A stretch of DNA of 64,000 bases from the NCBI GenBank assembly GCA_947498705.1, contig CANMLW010000001.1, forward strand, positions 372,001 through 436,000, read 5' to 3'. Shown here piece by piece: positions 37,821 to 49,873 of the stretch. Under the pieces are notes generated by a model. The model saw nothing but the letters and a program-made list of their open reading frames with translations, was not told the origin of the DNA and did not search any database. A program made the translations under genes and the position numbers. The stretch's first letter is position 1; the number at the start of each line of letters is the position of its first letter. Source of the DNA: an uncultured Aquimarina sp. (GTDB taxonomy: Bacteria; Bacteroidota; Bacteroidia; Flavobacteriales; Flavobacteriaceae).

Positions 37821-39218
37821 TTATTTTAAGGTTCCCACCATATCTTCTGGCTTCACCCATTCGTCAAACTCTTGTTCTGTAACATAATCAAGAGCAACTG
37901 CTTCATGTTTTAAAGTGGTACCATTTTGATGCGCCGTATTTGCTATTTCTGCAGCTTTATAATATCCTATTTTGGTATTCAAAGCAGTAACAAGCATTAA
38001 AGAATTATTTAATAACTCGGTAATTCTTTTTTGATTTGGCTCTATTCCTTGTGCACAATGCTCATCAAAAGATACACAAGCATCTCCAATTAACTGGGCA
38101 CTTTGTAATAGGTTAGCCGCCATAACAGGCTTAAATACGTTTAGCTCAAAATGCCCTTGCATTCCACCTACCGCAATAGCAGCATCATTACCAATTACTT
38201 GAGCACAAACCATAGTTAGTGCCTCGCATTGAGTTGGGTTTACTTTTCCTGGCATGATCGAACTTCCTGGCTCGTTGGCAGGAATAATTAATTCACCAAT
38301 ACCACTTCTAGGACCAGATGCTAACATTCGAATGTCGTTTCCTATTTTATTAAGTGAAACAGCAAGTTGCTTTAAAGCTCCGTGACTTTCTACAAAGGCA
38401 TCATGTGCAGCCAATGCTTCGAATTTATTTTCTGCGGTTATGAATGGTAGACTGGTAAACTGTGCAATAAATTCTGATACCCTTTTTGCATACCCTCGAG
38501 GAGTATTAAGACCGGTACCTACCGCAGTACCACCTAATGCTAATTCTGCCATATGTGGCAACGTGTTTTCTAATGCTTTTATACCGTGATCTAATTGTGA
38601 TACATAACCAGATAACTCTTGCCCTATGGTAAGCGGTGTAGCATCCATAAAATGAGTACGTCCTATTTTTACCACATTTCTAAACTCATCTGCCTTACTT
38701 TTTAAGGTATCTCTTAGTTGCATTACACCAGGAATGGTAACTTCTACTATTTTTTTATAAGCCGCGATGTGCATTCCTGTTGGGAATGTATCGTTAGAAG
38801 ACTGAGACCTATTAACATCATCATTTGGTTGTAATGTTTTCTCTCCTTCACCTATAGTTTTACCAGCAATCTGGTGTGCACGGTTTGCAATAACTTCATT
38901 AACATTCATGTTACTCTGTGTCCCAGAACCTGTTTGCCAGATTACTAATGGAAACTGATCATCATGCTTACCTTCTAAAATTTCATCACAAACCTGCGAG
39001 ATAAGGTCTCTTTTTTCTATTGGTAATACTCCTAATTCGCAATTAGTGTAGGCTGCTGCTTTTTTTAAATAAGCAAAACCATAAACAATTTCTAATGGCA
39101 TAGATGCCGGTGCGCCAATCTTAAAATTATTTCTTGAACGCTCTGTCTGTGCTCCCCAAAGTCGATCTGCGGGCACCTTAACTTCGCCCATCGTGTCTTT
39201 TTCTATTCTATACTCCAT
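37821..39218 (-). CDS. fumC: fumarate hydratase class II
   Basis: Interconverts fumarate and L-malate in the TCA cycle; iron-independent, oxygen-stable homotetramer. The 465-residue protein starts [20 protein letters not shown] and has the family signature [17 protein letters not shown] (about 317-333); the [14 protein letters not shown] and [16 protein letters not shown] segments are also intact. Length normal. Monocistronic. Confidence 0.97.
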   Translation of the reverse strand: MEYRIEKDTMGEVKVPADRLWGAQTERSRNNFKIGAPASMPLEIVYGFAYLKKAAAYTNCELGVLPIEKRDLISQVCDEILEGKHDDQFPLVIWQTGSGTQSNMNVNEVIANRAHQIAGKTIGEGEKTLQPNDDVNRSQSSNDTFPTGMHIAAYKKIVEVTIPGVMQLRDTLKSKADEFRNVVKIGRTHFMDATPLTIGQELSGYVSQLDHGIKALENTLPHMAELALGGTAVGTGLNTPRGYAKRVSEFIAQFTSLPFITAENKFEALAAHDAFVESHGALKQLAVSLNKIGNDIRMLASGPRSGIGELIIPANEPGSSIMPGKVNPTQCEALTMVCAQVIGNDAAIAVGGMQGHFELNVFKPVMAANLLQSAQLIGDACVSFDEHCAQGIEPNQKRITELLNNSLMLVTALNTKIGYYKAAEIANTAHQNGTTLKHEAVALDYVTEQEFDEWVKPEDMVGTLK

Positions 39219-39246
39219 AGCTTGGATGATTTGTTTTTTTGAAGCG

Positions 39247-39254
39247 CAAATTTA
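39247..39254 (-). promoter_or_regulatory. candidate -7 box of fumC
   Basis: CAAATTTA reads TAAATTTG on the coding strand, an exact TAnnTTTG 29 bp upstream of the fumC ATG; no clear -33 TTG. Confidence 0.35.
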
Positions 39255-39378
39255 AGGATTTACCAATGGTTTTTGGAATATTCTATTCATTTTTTAAATT
39301 TATTATTTTTACAGATACTGAATATTAGTCTTTTAGAAATAATTTAGGTTTCTGTTATGAGATATAGAGAAGAGTTAG

Positions 39379-39386
39379 TATCTTTG
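39379..39386 (+). promoter_or_regulatory. candidate -7 box of the 58-residue membrane protein gene
   Basis: TATCTTTG is an exact TAnnTTTG, 31 bp upstream of the ATG at 39417. No -33 TTG is evident. Confidence 0.35.
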
Positions 39387-39416
39387 GCAAAAATTGAAAA
39401 TTAGAATATCACAATT

Positions 39417-39593
39417 ATGTTTGAATTTGATCAGTATCTTGGTTTTTTAGCGTTTTTAACGATCCTTACCATAGGATTTTGGTTAATGATTTTTTTATTA
39501 ACCTTTGTAGTTCCTTATTGGATTATAGGAGCTAATATTGAAAACTTTAAGTTAAGACAAGAAGCTAAGCGAAAAGCAAAAGAAGAAGCATAA
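39417..39593 (+). CDS. small membrane protein, 58 residues
   Basis: A short frame that length filters miss. It encodes MFEFDQYLGFLAFLTILTIG..., with one long or two close membrane segments (about residues 8-39, including FWLMIFLLTFVVPYWII) and a charged C-terminal tail (KLRQEAKRKAKEEA). It sits between fumC and the isochorismatase-like gene with its own TAnnTTTG box upstream and a strong terminator 18 bp downstream, which argues that it is a real gene. Function unknown. Confidence 0.6.
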   Translation: MFEFDQYLGFLAFLTILTIGFWLMIFLLTFVVPYWIIGANIENFKLRQEAKRKAKEEA

Positions 39594-39610
39594 TATGTCA
39601 TAATATTATC

Positions 39611-39651
39611 AAAAAAATAAGCTGTTCAAATTTGAACAGCTTATTTTTTTT
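39611..39651. terminator. bidirectional intrinsic terminator
   Basis: Perfect palindrome AATAAGCTGTTCAAA / TTTGAACAGCTTATT flanked by an A7 tract and a T8 tract, between the small membrane protein gene and the leftward cysteine hydrolase gene. Confidence 0.85.
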
Positions 39652-39702
39652 GATGGATATATTATATCTTCATATTCAATGTAAAAGAATAATGAGAAAA
39701 GA

Positions 39703-40269
39703 TTAAACCAATTCTAGTAACTCTTCAGTAGTTATTACCTTTGCAAACTCTTCATTTAAACTTGCTAAAGTGGTTTGATGAATTATTTCTGAAGGAAATT
39801 TTTCTCCGTTAATACCAATTCTATCAAATGTTGCGGTGGCATCAGATATAAGAACGGTATCAAAACCATAATTACCTGCCATCCTTGTCGTAGTAGAAAC
39901 ACAATGATTTGTGGTTAACCCAATAATAACTAACTTATTTATCCCTTCATTTTCTAGACTCTCTTTTAAATTAGTTCCTATAAAAGCGCTATTTACATCT
40001 TTTACAATCACGGGTTCTCCCTCTATAGGTTTTACTTCATCTTTTATTTCAAATCCAGGGTGAGATTTATGTAATCTGGATACAGGATTTTGAGAACTAT
40101 GTATGATATGAAAAATAGGCAAATTTAATTTTCTCCATGCCTCCAAAATTTGTACAGCCTTTTTTTCGGCATCTTTATTATTTCTATTACCGCCCCAATA
40201 CTCCTCTTCGTCAAACCCTTTTTGAAGGTCAATTAATAATAATGCTGTATTAAGTTCTCTTAATTTCAT
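39703..40269 (-). CDS. isochorismatase-family cysteine hydrolase
   Basis: A 188-residue cytoplasmic hydrolase. The Asp-Lys-Cys triad is visible: Asp14 in TALLLIDLQKGF, Lys in PVIVKDVNSAF (near 103) and Cys in GLTTNHCVSTTTRMAGNYG (near 140). Members hydrolyse nicotinamide, isochorismate, ureidoacrylate and related compounds; the substrate cannot be read from sequence. Monocistronic. Confidence 0.9.
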   Translation of the reverse strand: MKLRELNTALLLIDLQKGFDEEEYWGGNRNNKDAEKKAVQILEAWRKLNLPIFHIIHSSQNPVSRLHKSHPGFEIKDEVKPIEGEPVIVKDVNSAFIGTNLKESLENEGINKLVIIGLTTNHCVSTTTRMAGNYGFDTVLISDATATFDRIGINGEKFPSEIIHQTTLASLNEEFAKVITTEELLELV

Positions 40270-40459
40270 ATCATTTATTTTATGTAAATATAAATCCCTT
40301 CGGAATACTTATTTTGAAAGCAGCTAATATAATGAATGCTTATAGATCTAAACCCTAAAATTATGTTACAAAAAAAGGTGTAAAATTAGCTAGTGATTAG
40401 GAAATACCCGTCCCTCTTTTTACTTAATAACTAGATTTCAAAAATTTATCGTAGGTTGA

Positions 40460-41233
40460 TTAATTTAGAGGTACGGCTTCTTCTTCGGTTAAGTAATGAG
40501 ATAAATCGGGGTAAAGCCTTAGAGAAGTTTTTAGTTCATCATTGTATGCTTCATGATTTTTTACTTTCCCAAGATATTCTTTGAACATGGCTTCACGACC
40601 CATTTTATACAATGCATATGTTTTGGCTGTTAAATGCCATACTTCCATTTTTAGCCCTAGGATACTCTCTACTTCATTAAGATAAAGTAACGCTTCATCA
40701 AATTTCTGAAGTTTAATTTTACTATATGCACAATTTGCTATCATGGTGTAATAAAAATTGTTAGATTTTGGCATCTTATTGGCTACATATTCAAACAAAC
40801 GAAAACACTTTTCGTTTTCATCTAATTTTAAATAGGCTCGACCTATTCGAACAATATTTTTATATTCCTGTTGTTCTAATAACTTATCTACTAGAAGATA
40901 GACATCATCTACTTTGGTAGGAGGGTGGTTAACGGTTTGAATAAAACTTTGCTGCGTTTCTAATTTCTCGAATTTTTGATTAATAATTTGCATAAAATTA
41001 TCCTCATCTTTATAATCGCTTGGTGCAAAAAGAATTTCCCTTTTAAACAACAAAATAGTAAAAAACATGAACGCAATAAAAGAAGGGAAGGCAATAATGA
41101 AAACAACAATCATTTGTAATAAAACTGGATTTTCCTTTAAAAATCCAAGAGAAGCTGCTGTAATTGCTTCAATAAAAAATACAAAAATTGCAATTATTCC
41201 TAAGGGGTTATTGGGGTAGATTTTTTTTTCCAT
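40460..41233 (-). CDS. membrane protein with TPR-like repeats, unknown function
   Basis: A 257-residue protein with two N-terminal membrane segments (about 12-30, 36-62) and a soluble part (from about 75) of helical repeats. Helices such as LLEQQEYKNIVRIGRAYLKL, YYTMIANCAYSKIKLQKFDE and YKMGREAMFKEYLGKV look TPR-like. It may scaffold other proteins at the membrane; no family identified. Confidence 0.65.
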   Translation of the reverse strand: MEKKIYPNNPLGIIAIFVFFIEAITAASLGFLKENPVLLQMIVVFIIAFPSFIAFMFFTILLFKREILFAPSDYKDEDNFMQIINQKFEKLETQQSFIQTVNHPPTKVDDVYLLVDKLLEQQEYKNIVRIGRAYLKLDENEKCFRLFEYVANKMPKSNNFYYTMIANCAYSKIKLQKFDEALLYLNEVESILGLKMEVWHLTAKTYALYKMGREAMFKEYLGKVKNHEAYNDELKTSLRLYPDLSHYLTEEEAVPLN

Positions 41234-41407
41234 TTTTTATGACTATAAAATTTGATATAGTTTAGGTATGTGTTTTGGTCGTTTTGTGATAGAACATAGC
41301 TATACAAACTCGATTTAATTTTAATGTTTCTAAAATACCATTTTTAAAACTCTAAATGCTTTATAATTCAATAAAAAAAATACTTAGAAGAATGAAATGT
41401 AACGTGC

Positions 41408-42562
41408 TCAGGATGATGTGTTATGGGTTTCAGAATGTATTGTTTTTTCTATTAATGACGTAAACATTTTGATACCTGTCTCTATTATTTCATCTGGAAA
41501 ATCGTAATTTGAATGGTGTAGTGCCGGGGAATTTACTCCAGATCCAAGCCCAAACATAGCAGTTTTGTAATGTTTTGCAAACCAACCAAAATCTTCTCCA
41601 AATCTAAAAGGGTAAGGTCTTTGAATGATTTTAAAATTATTTTCTTTTGCTACCGTATATATCATCTTATTACAGTCATGATCATTTTGACTAGCTGGGA
41701 AATATTCAAACCAATCGATAGTATAAGTTAGATTATGTAACATACATTTAGTTTTTACTATTTCCTGCAGTTGTTTTTTTAAAAGATCCATTCTTTCTGT
41801 ATTCCATGTTCTTATGGTATAATGGAGCTCTCCCATTGCAGGAGAAATACCATAAGCTTTTTCACCCATGGTAATATGAACGGGAGTGAGGATAGCAAAA
41901 TCATCGCTAAGAGGTTCTGTAACATTTAATGTAGAGAATTCTTTTATTAAATCAGAGATCAATAATGCAGGGTTAATACCATTTTCTGGTTGGGCTGCAT
42001 GAGATTTTTTCCCTGTTAAATGAATAACAAAACTAACAACCTCTGCAGAAAACCCTTTTTTCATGGTAATGATACTATGTAAGGGTGCTCCAGGGATATT
42101 ATGAAGCGCAAATATGTAATCAGAGTTTAACTGCTTAAATTTTTGGTCAGATAGAATCTCATAAGCGCCTTTTCCAGTTTCTTCGGCAGGTTGAAATAGC
42201 AACACAACCTTACCCGATTTAAATTTTTGTTTTTTAATCCAGAAAACCAAACCAGCAACAATTGCCATATGCCCATCATGTCCACATTTATGAGAAACAC
42301 CTTCATTTTGAGATCGGTGATCAAATTCATTTTCTTCTTCTATTGGTAATGCATCTAATTCACACCGAATGGTTATTGTGGTACCGGGTTTAGGAAATGT
42401 ATATACCGCAGCCAAACCATTGTTACCAATGTTTTCGATGAAATGTGTTGGGTGATGAGAGGTAATAAATTCTTTAATCCTATTTACTGTTTCATATTCG
42501 TTACCAGATAATTCTGGGTTTTGATGTAATTCCTTTCTTAATTTTATAATTTCTGGATTCAT
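41408..42562 (-). CDS. M20 family amidohydrolase
   Basis: A 384-residue metal-dependent amidohydrolase/carboxypeptidase. I choose the ATG at 42562 (MNPEIIKLRKELHQNPEL), where relatives start; a frame ATG 57 bp upstream exists. Metal-binding residues lie in HKCGHDGHMAIVAG, QPAEETGKGA and, near the end, LHHSNYDFPDE. This is the ytnL/hippurate-hydrolase-like subgroup, which deacylates N-acyl amino acids. Cytoplasmic. The upstream neighbour is a PhzF-type gene on the same strand. Confidence 0.9.
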   Translation of the reverse strand: MNPEIIKLRKELHQNPELSGNEYETVNRIKEFITSHHPTHFIENIGNNGLAAVYTFPKPGTTITIRCELDALPIEEENEFDHRSQNEGVSHKCGHDGHMAIVAGLVFWIKKQKFKSGKVVLLFQPAEETGKGAYEILSDQKFKQLNSDYIFALHNIPGAPLHSIITMKKGFSAEVVSFVIHLTGKKSHAAQPENGINPALLISDLIKEFSTLNVTEPLSDDFAILTPVHITMGEKAYGISPAMGELHYTIRTWNTERMDLLKKQLQEIVKTKCMLHNLTYTIDWFEYFPASQNDHDCNKMIYTVAKENNFKIIQRPYPFRFGEDFGWFAKHYKTAMFGLGSGVNSPALHHSNYDFPDEIIETGIKMFTSLIEKTIHSETHNTSS

Positions 42563-42653
42563 TGGCTTTTTAAGTTTTTTTGATTCAACTTTTGTTCTGT
42601 TAACAAGGGCACATAACAATGTTTTTCTACCATAACATAGCCCTTCTGTTTGG

Positions 42654-43541
42654 CTACGAATTAATTTCTATACTAACTTTTGATTTAAGAATCCCTTTTC
42701 CGCCAACCATTAAATTAATAATAGTATTATTTTTAATTTGCATATCCACAATAATTAAACTTGGAGAAGGTTGATCCATATATTGACCTTGCCTAATCAA
42801 ATACCTATTTTTTTTAATGTTTAGAACATTATATAAATAGCAAGCAAGCGGGCCAGCAGCCATACCTGTTGCTGCCTCTTCAATAATATTATATCTTGGA
42901 GCAAACATTCTGGAATTAGCATCTTTTTTTTGAATAGTAATTGCAGTAGTAAATACATAAAAACCTATTAAATCAAATTCATCACTTATTTTAGAAATAG
43001 TTTTAAAATTTGGAGTGATATTTTTAAGAACATCTTCATTTTTAACAGGAACTAATAAAAATGAATTCCCTGTGTTTACTACCTGTAAAGGAGCATTGGG
43101 TAAAAGATCATTTTTTTGTAATCCAAGCGATGCCAGAATTAATTGTTCTTTGTGTGATACATTTAAATGCTTAGGAGCTACTTGTTCCATAAATGCATTA
43201 TCATCAATTAGTTTAATGTATCTTTTTCCATCGATTGTTTCTTTCGAAGAATTATTGCGTTTTAGTATATTTTGTTGTTTTAAATAAGAGAATGTTGCTA
43301 CTGTAGCATGACCACAATGCGCAATTTGTCGATTAGGTGTAAAGAACTCTAATTTAAAATCTTCGGTTTTAGATTTTGATACAAATGCTGTTTCTGAGAG
43401 CCCCACTTTTTTTGCAATTTCTAGTTTGTTTTTATGAGTTAAATTATCTGCATCCAAAACTACTCCTGCCGGATTACCACCTTTATCATCTTCGACAAAA
43501 GCATTTAAGACTTGTACATTAATGACTTTTAAATTGTTCAT
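42654..43541 (-). CDS. PhzF family protein
   Basis: A 295-residue protein of the PhzF isomerase/epimerase-like superfamily. Typical segments: VLNAFVEDDKGGNPAGVVLD (about 11-30), the catalytic-Glu strand KKVGLSETAFVSKS (about 45-58), and AHCGHATVATFSYL (about 74-87). It lacks nearby phenazine genes, so the true activity is probably another isomerisation. A second PhzF-type gene lies 6.3 kb further on. Confidence 0.88.
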   Translation of the reverse strand: MNNLKVINVQVLNAFVEDDKGGNPAGVVLDADNLTHKNKLEIAKKVGLSETAFVSKSKTEDFKLEFFTPNRQIAHCGHATVATFSYLKQQNILKRNNSSKETIDGKRYIKLIDDNAFMEQVAPKHLNVSHKEQLILASLGLQKNDLLPNAPLQVVNTGNSFLLVPVKNEDVLKNITPNFKTISKISDEFDLIGFYVFTTAITIQKKDANSRMFAPRYNIIEEAATGMAAGPLACYLYNVLNIKKNRYLIRQGQYMDQPSPSLIIVDMQIKNNTIINLMVGGKGILKSKVSIEINS

Positions 43542-43601
43542 TTTTTATTTTTTAGTATGTTATAACTAGTAGACGTGAACAATTAAAAAAAGACGAAAAA
43601 A

Positions 43602-44138
43602 TTATTTTAAACTGTCATCAAAATCCAATAGTTTACCAGATTTGTCAAATTTTGTATTAGGACAATCTATAATATTTTCTTTTAAGACATTTCTTGCTTT
43701 TTGTACCCTGGATTTTGCTCCAGAGTAGGATATATCAAGCAAATTAGCTAATTCCTTTTGTGAGATATTTTTAAAAGAAGTTAAGGTAATAGCTTGATGA
43801 TATTTTGAAGAGAGTTGTTCAATTTTCTGATTGATACAATTGCTTAATTGTGAATATTCGAAATCATCAGTGTCATTTTCAGGAATGTCGAAGTTGTTTA
43901 TTGAAATAGTTTTCAAACTCAACTTGCGATAATGGTCAATAATCGTATTTCTAGTAATTTGATAAATCCATGAAGTTAGTTTGGAAGTATCTTCGAGTTG
44001 ATCGATTTTTGATAAGGCTTTACTAAAAGATTCTTGAAGAATGTCTTTTGCAAGATCTTCGTTTTTTATCCTTTTATTGATAAACTTATAAAGCTCTTCA
44101 TTTAAATCTACCCAAATGTTTTTTACTTCATCTTTCAT
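43602..44138 (-). CDS. sigZ: SigZ-like ECF RNA polymerase sigma factor
   Basis: A 178-residue sigma-70 factor; I use the ATG at 44138 (MKDEVKNIWVDLNEELYKFI), as a TTG start seven codons upstream is weaker. Region 2: NEDLAKDILQESFSKALSKI; region 4: SQKELANLLDISYSGAKSRV with RVQKARNVLKE. The C-terminus ends FDKSGKLLDFDDSLK, resembling SigZ proteins. No anti-sigma gene adjoins. It diverges from katG, so a stress role is possible but not shown. Confidence 0.85.
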   Translation of the reverse strand: MKDEVKNIWVDLNEELYKFINKRIKNEDLAKDILQESFSKALSKIDQLEDTSKLTSWIYQITRNTIIDHYRKLSLKTISINNFDIPENDTDDFEYSQLSNCINQKIEQLSSKYHQAITLTSFKNISQKELANLLDISYSGAKSRVQKARNVLKENIIDCPNTKFDKSGKLLDFDDSLK

Positions 44139-46687
<2,549 letters not shown>

Positions 46688-46713
46688 TGTTTGAAATATT
46701 TCATCCATCACAG

Positions 46714-46746
46714 AAAAGGTGACTTATAGCAAGTCACCTTTTCTAT
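46714..46746 (+). terminator. intrinsic terminator after katG
   Basis: 12-bp perfect stem AAAAGGTGACTT / AAGTCACCTTTT with a 5-base loop, 27 bp after the katG stop. Confidence 0.85.
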
Positions 46747-46795
46747 TTTGATTTTGTTAGATAGTAAAAACGTACCGTTTTAATATTATGAAAAA

Positions 46796-47203
46796 TTAAT
46801 GTTCGTTTCCTTTGTAAATCCACATAGGTGCTGTTTCACCAGCCCTTTTAAATCCTACTTTTTTATAAAAATCTATTGCTTTACCATCTGCAGTTAGCAT
46901 CTGCATATGAAACTCACCATATTTCTCCTGCATTTTAGATACAATTCTTTGTCCAATACCTTGTCCGTGATAATCAGGATGAACTAATAAATGAGGATAA
47001 TATACCACAAGGTGCCCATCAGATATAGCGTTTCCAAGACCAATAAGTTGTTGGTTGTTCCAGGCAGAAATTAATGTATGCGAATTTATAAGTGCATTGT
47101 ATAACTCATTTGGTTTCTCGGCAGCACTCCATTTGTTTGCTTTATAAAGATGTACTATTTGTTGTATATCAATGCTTCTGGTTTCAGAAATTGTAATTTC
47201 CAT
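46796..47203 (-). CDS. GNAT family N-acetyltransferase
   Basis: A 135-residue GNAT protein. The acetyl-CoA-binding core is VVYYPHLLVHPDYHGQGIGQ (about 67-86) followed by RIVSKMQEKYG, and AIDFYKKVGFKRAGETAPMW near the end. Substrate unknown. Monocistronic. Confidence 0.88.
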   Translation of the reverse strand: MEITISETRSIDIQQIVHLYKANKWSAAEKPNELYNALINSHTLISAWNNQQLIGLGNAISDGHLVVYYPHLLVHPDYHGQGIGQRIVSKMQEKYGEFHMQMLTADGKAIDFYKKVGFKRAGETAPMWIYKGNEH

Positions 47204-47268
47204 ACTTAATTATAAATAGTATTATTCAAATTTGTTTGTAGTAAAACATACAAAAGTTACAGGTTATG

Positions 47269-47826
47269 TTAATATTCTCTACTTTCTATTTGAAACTTGA
47301 ATCCAACATCCTGAACATCAAATGATGTTTCGTAAGTGCTTTTGGTCAAAATGAATTCGAAAGTGGGTTCCCATCCACTGCTTTGTTTGGTTTCACCTCC
47401 TAAAATTTCTACAGTATATATTCCATTTTCTAAAGGAATTTTTGGTCGAATAGTATTTGAGGTAAGATTTTTTATTCCGTTTTCTTCATTCCATAGCTGT
47501 AAATATGGAATAGTCATTAGATATATTTCATTACTAATGACTTCTAAAATATATCCTTCTTTTCGAAACTGCAAATCACTTTCATGATTATTGAATGCAG
47601 TATCTTTAGTATTAATGGTGAAAAAAATATGATAAGGATAGTTTTTGACTCCAGACATTGGGATTAACACTCCTTTTTCAACCACCAAGTCTCCACTATC
47701 ATTTGTAGTGAATTCTTGTATCAAATTATCAGACAACTTATTCTCTAGTTTAAATTTGGATAAGTTTGCAGGATCTCCCAAAAAAAAGTAATCCCATAAA
47801 TCGTTTAAACACTCTATAAATTTCAT
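47269..47826 (-). CDS. hypothetical cytoplasmic protein
   Basis: A 185-residue protein without signal peptide or membrane segment. It starts MKFIECLNDLWDYFFLGDPA, and has several predicted beta strands (YILEVISNEIYLMTIPY, GIYTVEILGGETKQ, TFEFILTKSTY). I recognise no family. It stands alone between the GNAT gene and a lipoprotein gene. Confidence 0.55.
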   Translation of the reverse strand: MKFIECLNDLWDYFFLGDPANLSKFKLENKLSDNLIQEFTTNDSGDLVVEKGVLIPMSGVKNYPYHIFFTINTKDTAFNNHESDLQFRKEGYILEVISNEIYLMTIPYLQLWNEENGIKNLTSNTIRPKIPLENGIYTVEILGGETKQSSGWEPTFEFILTKSTYETSFDVQDVGFKFQIESREY

Positions 47827-48106
47827 AAATAAATTATCTAATTATACATTATTAGTCACACCCAATTTGCAGGCAGCAATTATGGAATAAATAATGTGCT
47901 AAAACTAATTAAAAAAAGAAACCGAATCAATTATATTACAAGAATTGGAAAATGTTTTTATGTGTTATCTATTCGTTTTGTTATTAGTTTTTTTAGAGGT
48001 ATTTGTGTTTAAAAAACTCATGATATACTTTATGAATTTATAAGAATTATCTTTTGAAACACTGATCATTACATGAGCTATTTTTCTATATAATGGTAGT
48101 GACACA

Positions 48107-48577
48107 TTATATTTTCAATACAATTTCTGCTTTGTTAATAATAAGTGTAGGATTTTTGGTAGCAACCAGGATTCCCTTAAATGTATAGTTTCCATCATCT
48201 TCAATTTTAAACTCAGAGTTTTTACCAGTAAAACTCCAGTCTGTTTTCCCCATGATTGATGTTTTAAGCTCTCCTAAGGTTATATTTTTCTCGGTAGGGT
48301 CAATTTCTAATATTCCAAGGTTTTCTCCGTCTTTTAACACTTCTATTTGAAATTGTAAAGCAACGTCTCCTTCATATTTCATATCCATTTCTGACCAAAA
48401 AGCAATTTCATCCCCTTTTTTAAGTGATAAAGAGGTTTCCTTAATAATTAGGTTATTGTCATCGGTACTTACTTGATTGATAGCTAATCTGGCTATTTCT
48501 TCTCCGGTAAGAGCACTACAACCAGTCAATCCTGCGAATACCAATAAAGTTGTGATAATAGATAAAAGTTTGTTCAT
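48107..48577 (-). CDS. small lipoprotein of unknown function
   Basis: A 156-residue lipoprotein. Signal peptide MNKLLSIITTLLVFAGLTGC gives a lipobox LTGC with Cys20 lipidated. The mature part is beta-rich (LIIKETSLSLKKGDEIAFWS, GELKTSIMGKTDWSFTG). No domain recognised; probably outer-membrane or periplasmic. Confidence 0.65.
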   Translation of the reverse strand: MNKLLSIITTLLVFAGLTGCSALTGEEIARLAINQVSTDDNNLIIKETSLSLKKGDEIAFWSEMDMKYEGDVALQFQIEVLKDGENLGILEIDPTEKNITLGELKTSIMGKTDWSFTGKNSEFKIEDDGNYTFKGILVATKNPTLIINKAEIVLKI

Positions 48578-48706
48578 TTTATTAAAATTATGATGGTTAC
48601 TATTATTTAGTAAGTGTCATATAACCATAATATGTTACTTTATCTTTGATGAATATTTTTAGATACTGTTTTTTATCAAGGATTTTTTAAAGTATAAGAT
48701 TCAATA

Positions 48707-49396
48707 TTATTTTGTTGTTTTCACTCCTTTAACCAATAACCAAAGTGAAAAAGACAATTCTCCGATTAAAGAAAATAAGAGTACTAAAAATACATCTTCA
48801 GAGTATTGTGGTGCAAGAATGAGTACCAAACTATTAATCAGGTAACAAAGACCGGCATTACCCATTAAAACACCTAAAACATTTGGAAAATAATTTGATT
48901 TAAAAATTAAATAACCATAGGTTAAACAAGCAAATCCGAAAAAAATAAGCCCAAGTCCAAAACCATAATCATGTACGTCGGTTAACAAATATACTTGCGC
49001 ATGTATTTGATCTGCATCGAATGCTTTTGTATACGATGGATTATTGATCAAAACGGTAGCAACAATAAGTGACATCTTATTCACGACTAATACCGCGGTT
49101 TGTATAACATTAAACAAAACACCCAGTAATGCCAGGTATTTATTTACGTTTTTAAGCAACAGAAATAAAATAATCATTAACGGGATATCCAGGATATGCA
49201 TCATGATATCTCCTATAATACCTATACGCCATAAAGTATTTGAAGCCACAAGATTTTGATAAGTCGTGGCTGCATTCATTGTGATTACAGATCCCCTAAT
49301 AACTATTTGTCCAAGAGCACCAAGAACAATTATTAAGAGGTATAAAACTCCACCTATACGGGCATATTTAGAAAGAGAATATTTCGTGTTGATCAT
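48707..49396 (-). CDS. DUF4386 family membrane protein
   Basis: A 229-residue protein with about six membrane segments. It begins KYSLSKYARIGGVLYLLIIV, the usual opening of DUF4386 proteins. Function unknown. It lies 12 bp after the next gene upstream (49409-49819), so with the small membrane protein and PhzF it may form one leftward operon. Confidence 0.82.
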   Translation of the reverse strand: MINTKYSLSKYARIGGVLYLLIIVLGALGQIVIRGSVITMNAATTYQNLVASNTLWRIGIIGDIMMHILDIPLMIILFLLLKNVNKYLALLGVLFNVIQTAVLVVNKMSLIVATVLINNPSYTKAFDADQIHAQVYLLTDVHDYGFGLGLIFFGFACLTYGYLIFKSNYFPNVLGVLMGNAGLCYLINSLVLILAPQYSEDVFLVLLFSLIGELSFSLWLLVKGVKTTK

Positions 49397-49408
49397 TGAT
49401 TATAACAA

Positions 49409-49819
49409 TTAAGTTGTTGGTTTAGTAGCTTGTCTTAATTTTATGTAATGGTTATAGACATAGCGCCAAGGAATAACAATAGGGATTAATAGTATACCGA
49501 TTAAACAAGCAAAAAGAGTTTCGCGTGTATAGTTATCCAGACCATGATTTAACCAAGTTGGTAATGCAAAACCAAATACCCAAATTAATTTCCAAATTAG
49601 TTCGAAAATTAAAATAGGAAGCATTTTTAAGGGAAACCGAATTCCGAGTGCAGCCAGTAATGCCAATGCCCCCAATAAGGATTGAACTACTGTGTCTTCA
49701 TTGACTAATCTCTGCGTAGGAACAATTATTTCTGGCCAAATAGTAAGGATCAACCCCGCTGCTATAAGCAAATACATTGCACGTAAAAAGTATAAGCTTA
49801 ACTTTGATATTTCTGACAT
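49409..49819 (-). CDS. small four-helix membrane protein
   Basis: A 136-residue protein with four predicted membrane segments (about 9-28, 45-60, 64-85, 97-120). It resembles small inner-membrane proteins found in many genera without a named function; charged residues are mostly at the ends. Sits between the PhzF and DUF4386 genes in one leftward run. Confidence 0.7.
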   Translation of the reverse strand: MSEISKLSLYFLRAMYLLIAAGLILTIWPEIIVPTQRLVNEDTVVQSLLGALALLAALGIRFPLKMLPILIFELIWKLIWVFGFALPTWLNHGLDNYTRETLFACLIGILLIPIVIPWRYVYNHYIKLRQATKPTT

Positions 49820-49873
49820 AATTCGCCCTTTTCTTTTGATGACGATTCGATTCTAAGAATGTTACAGGTCTTT

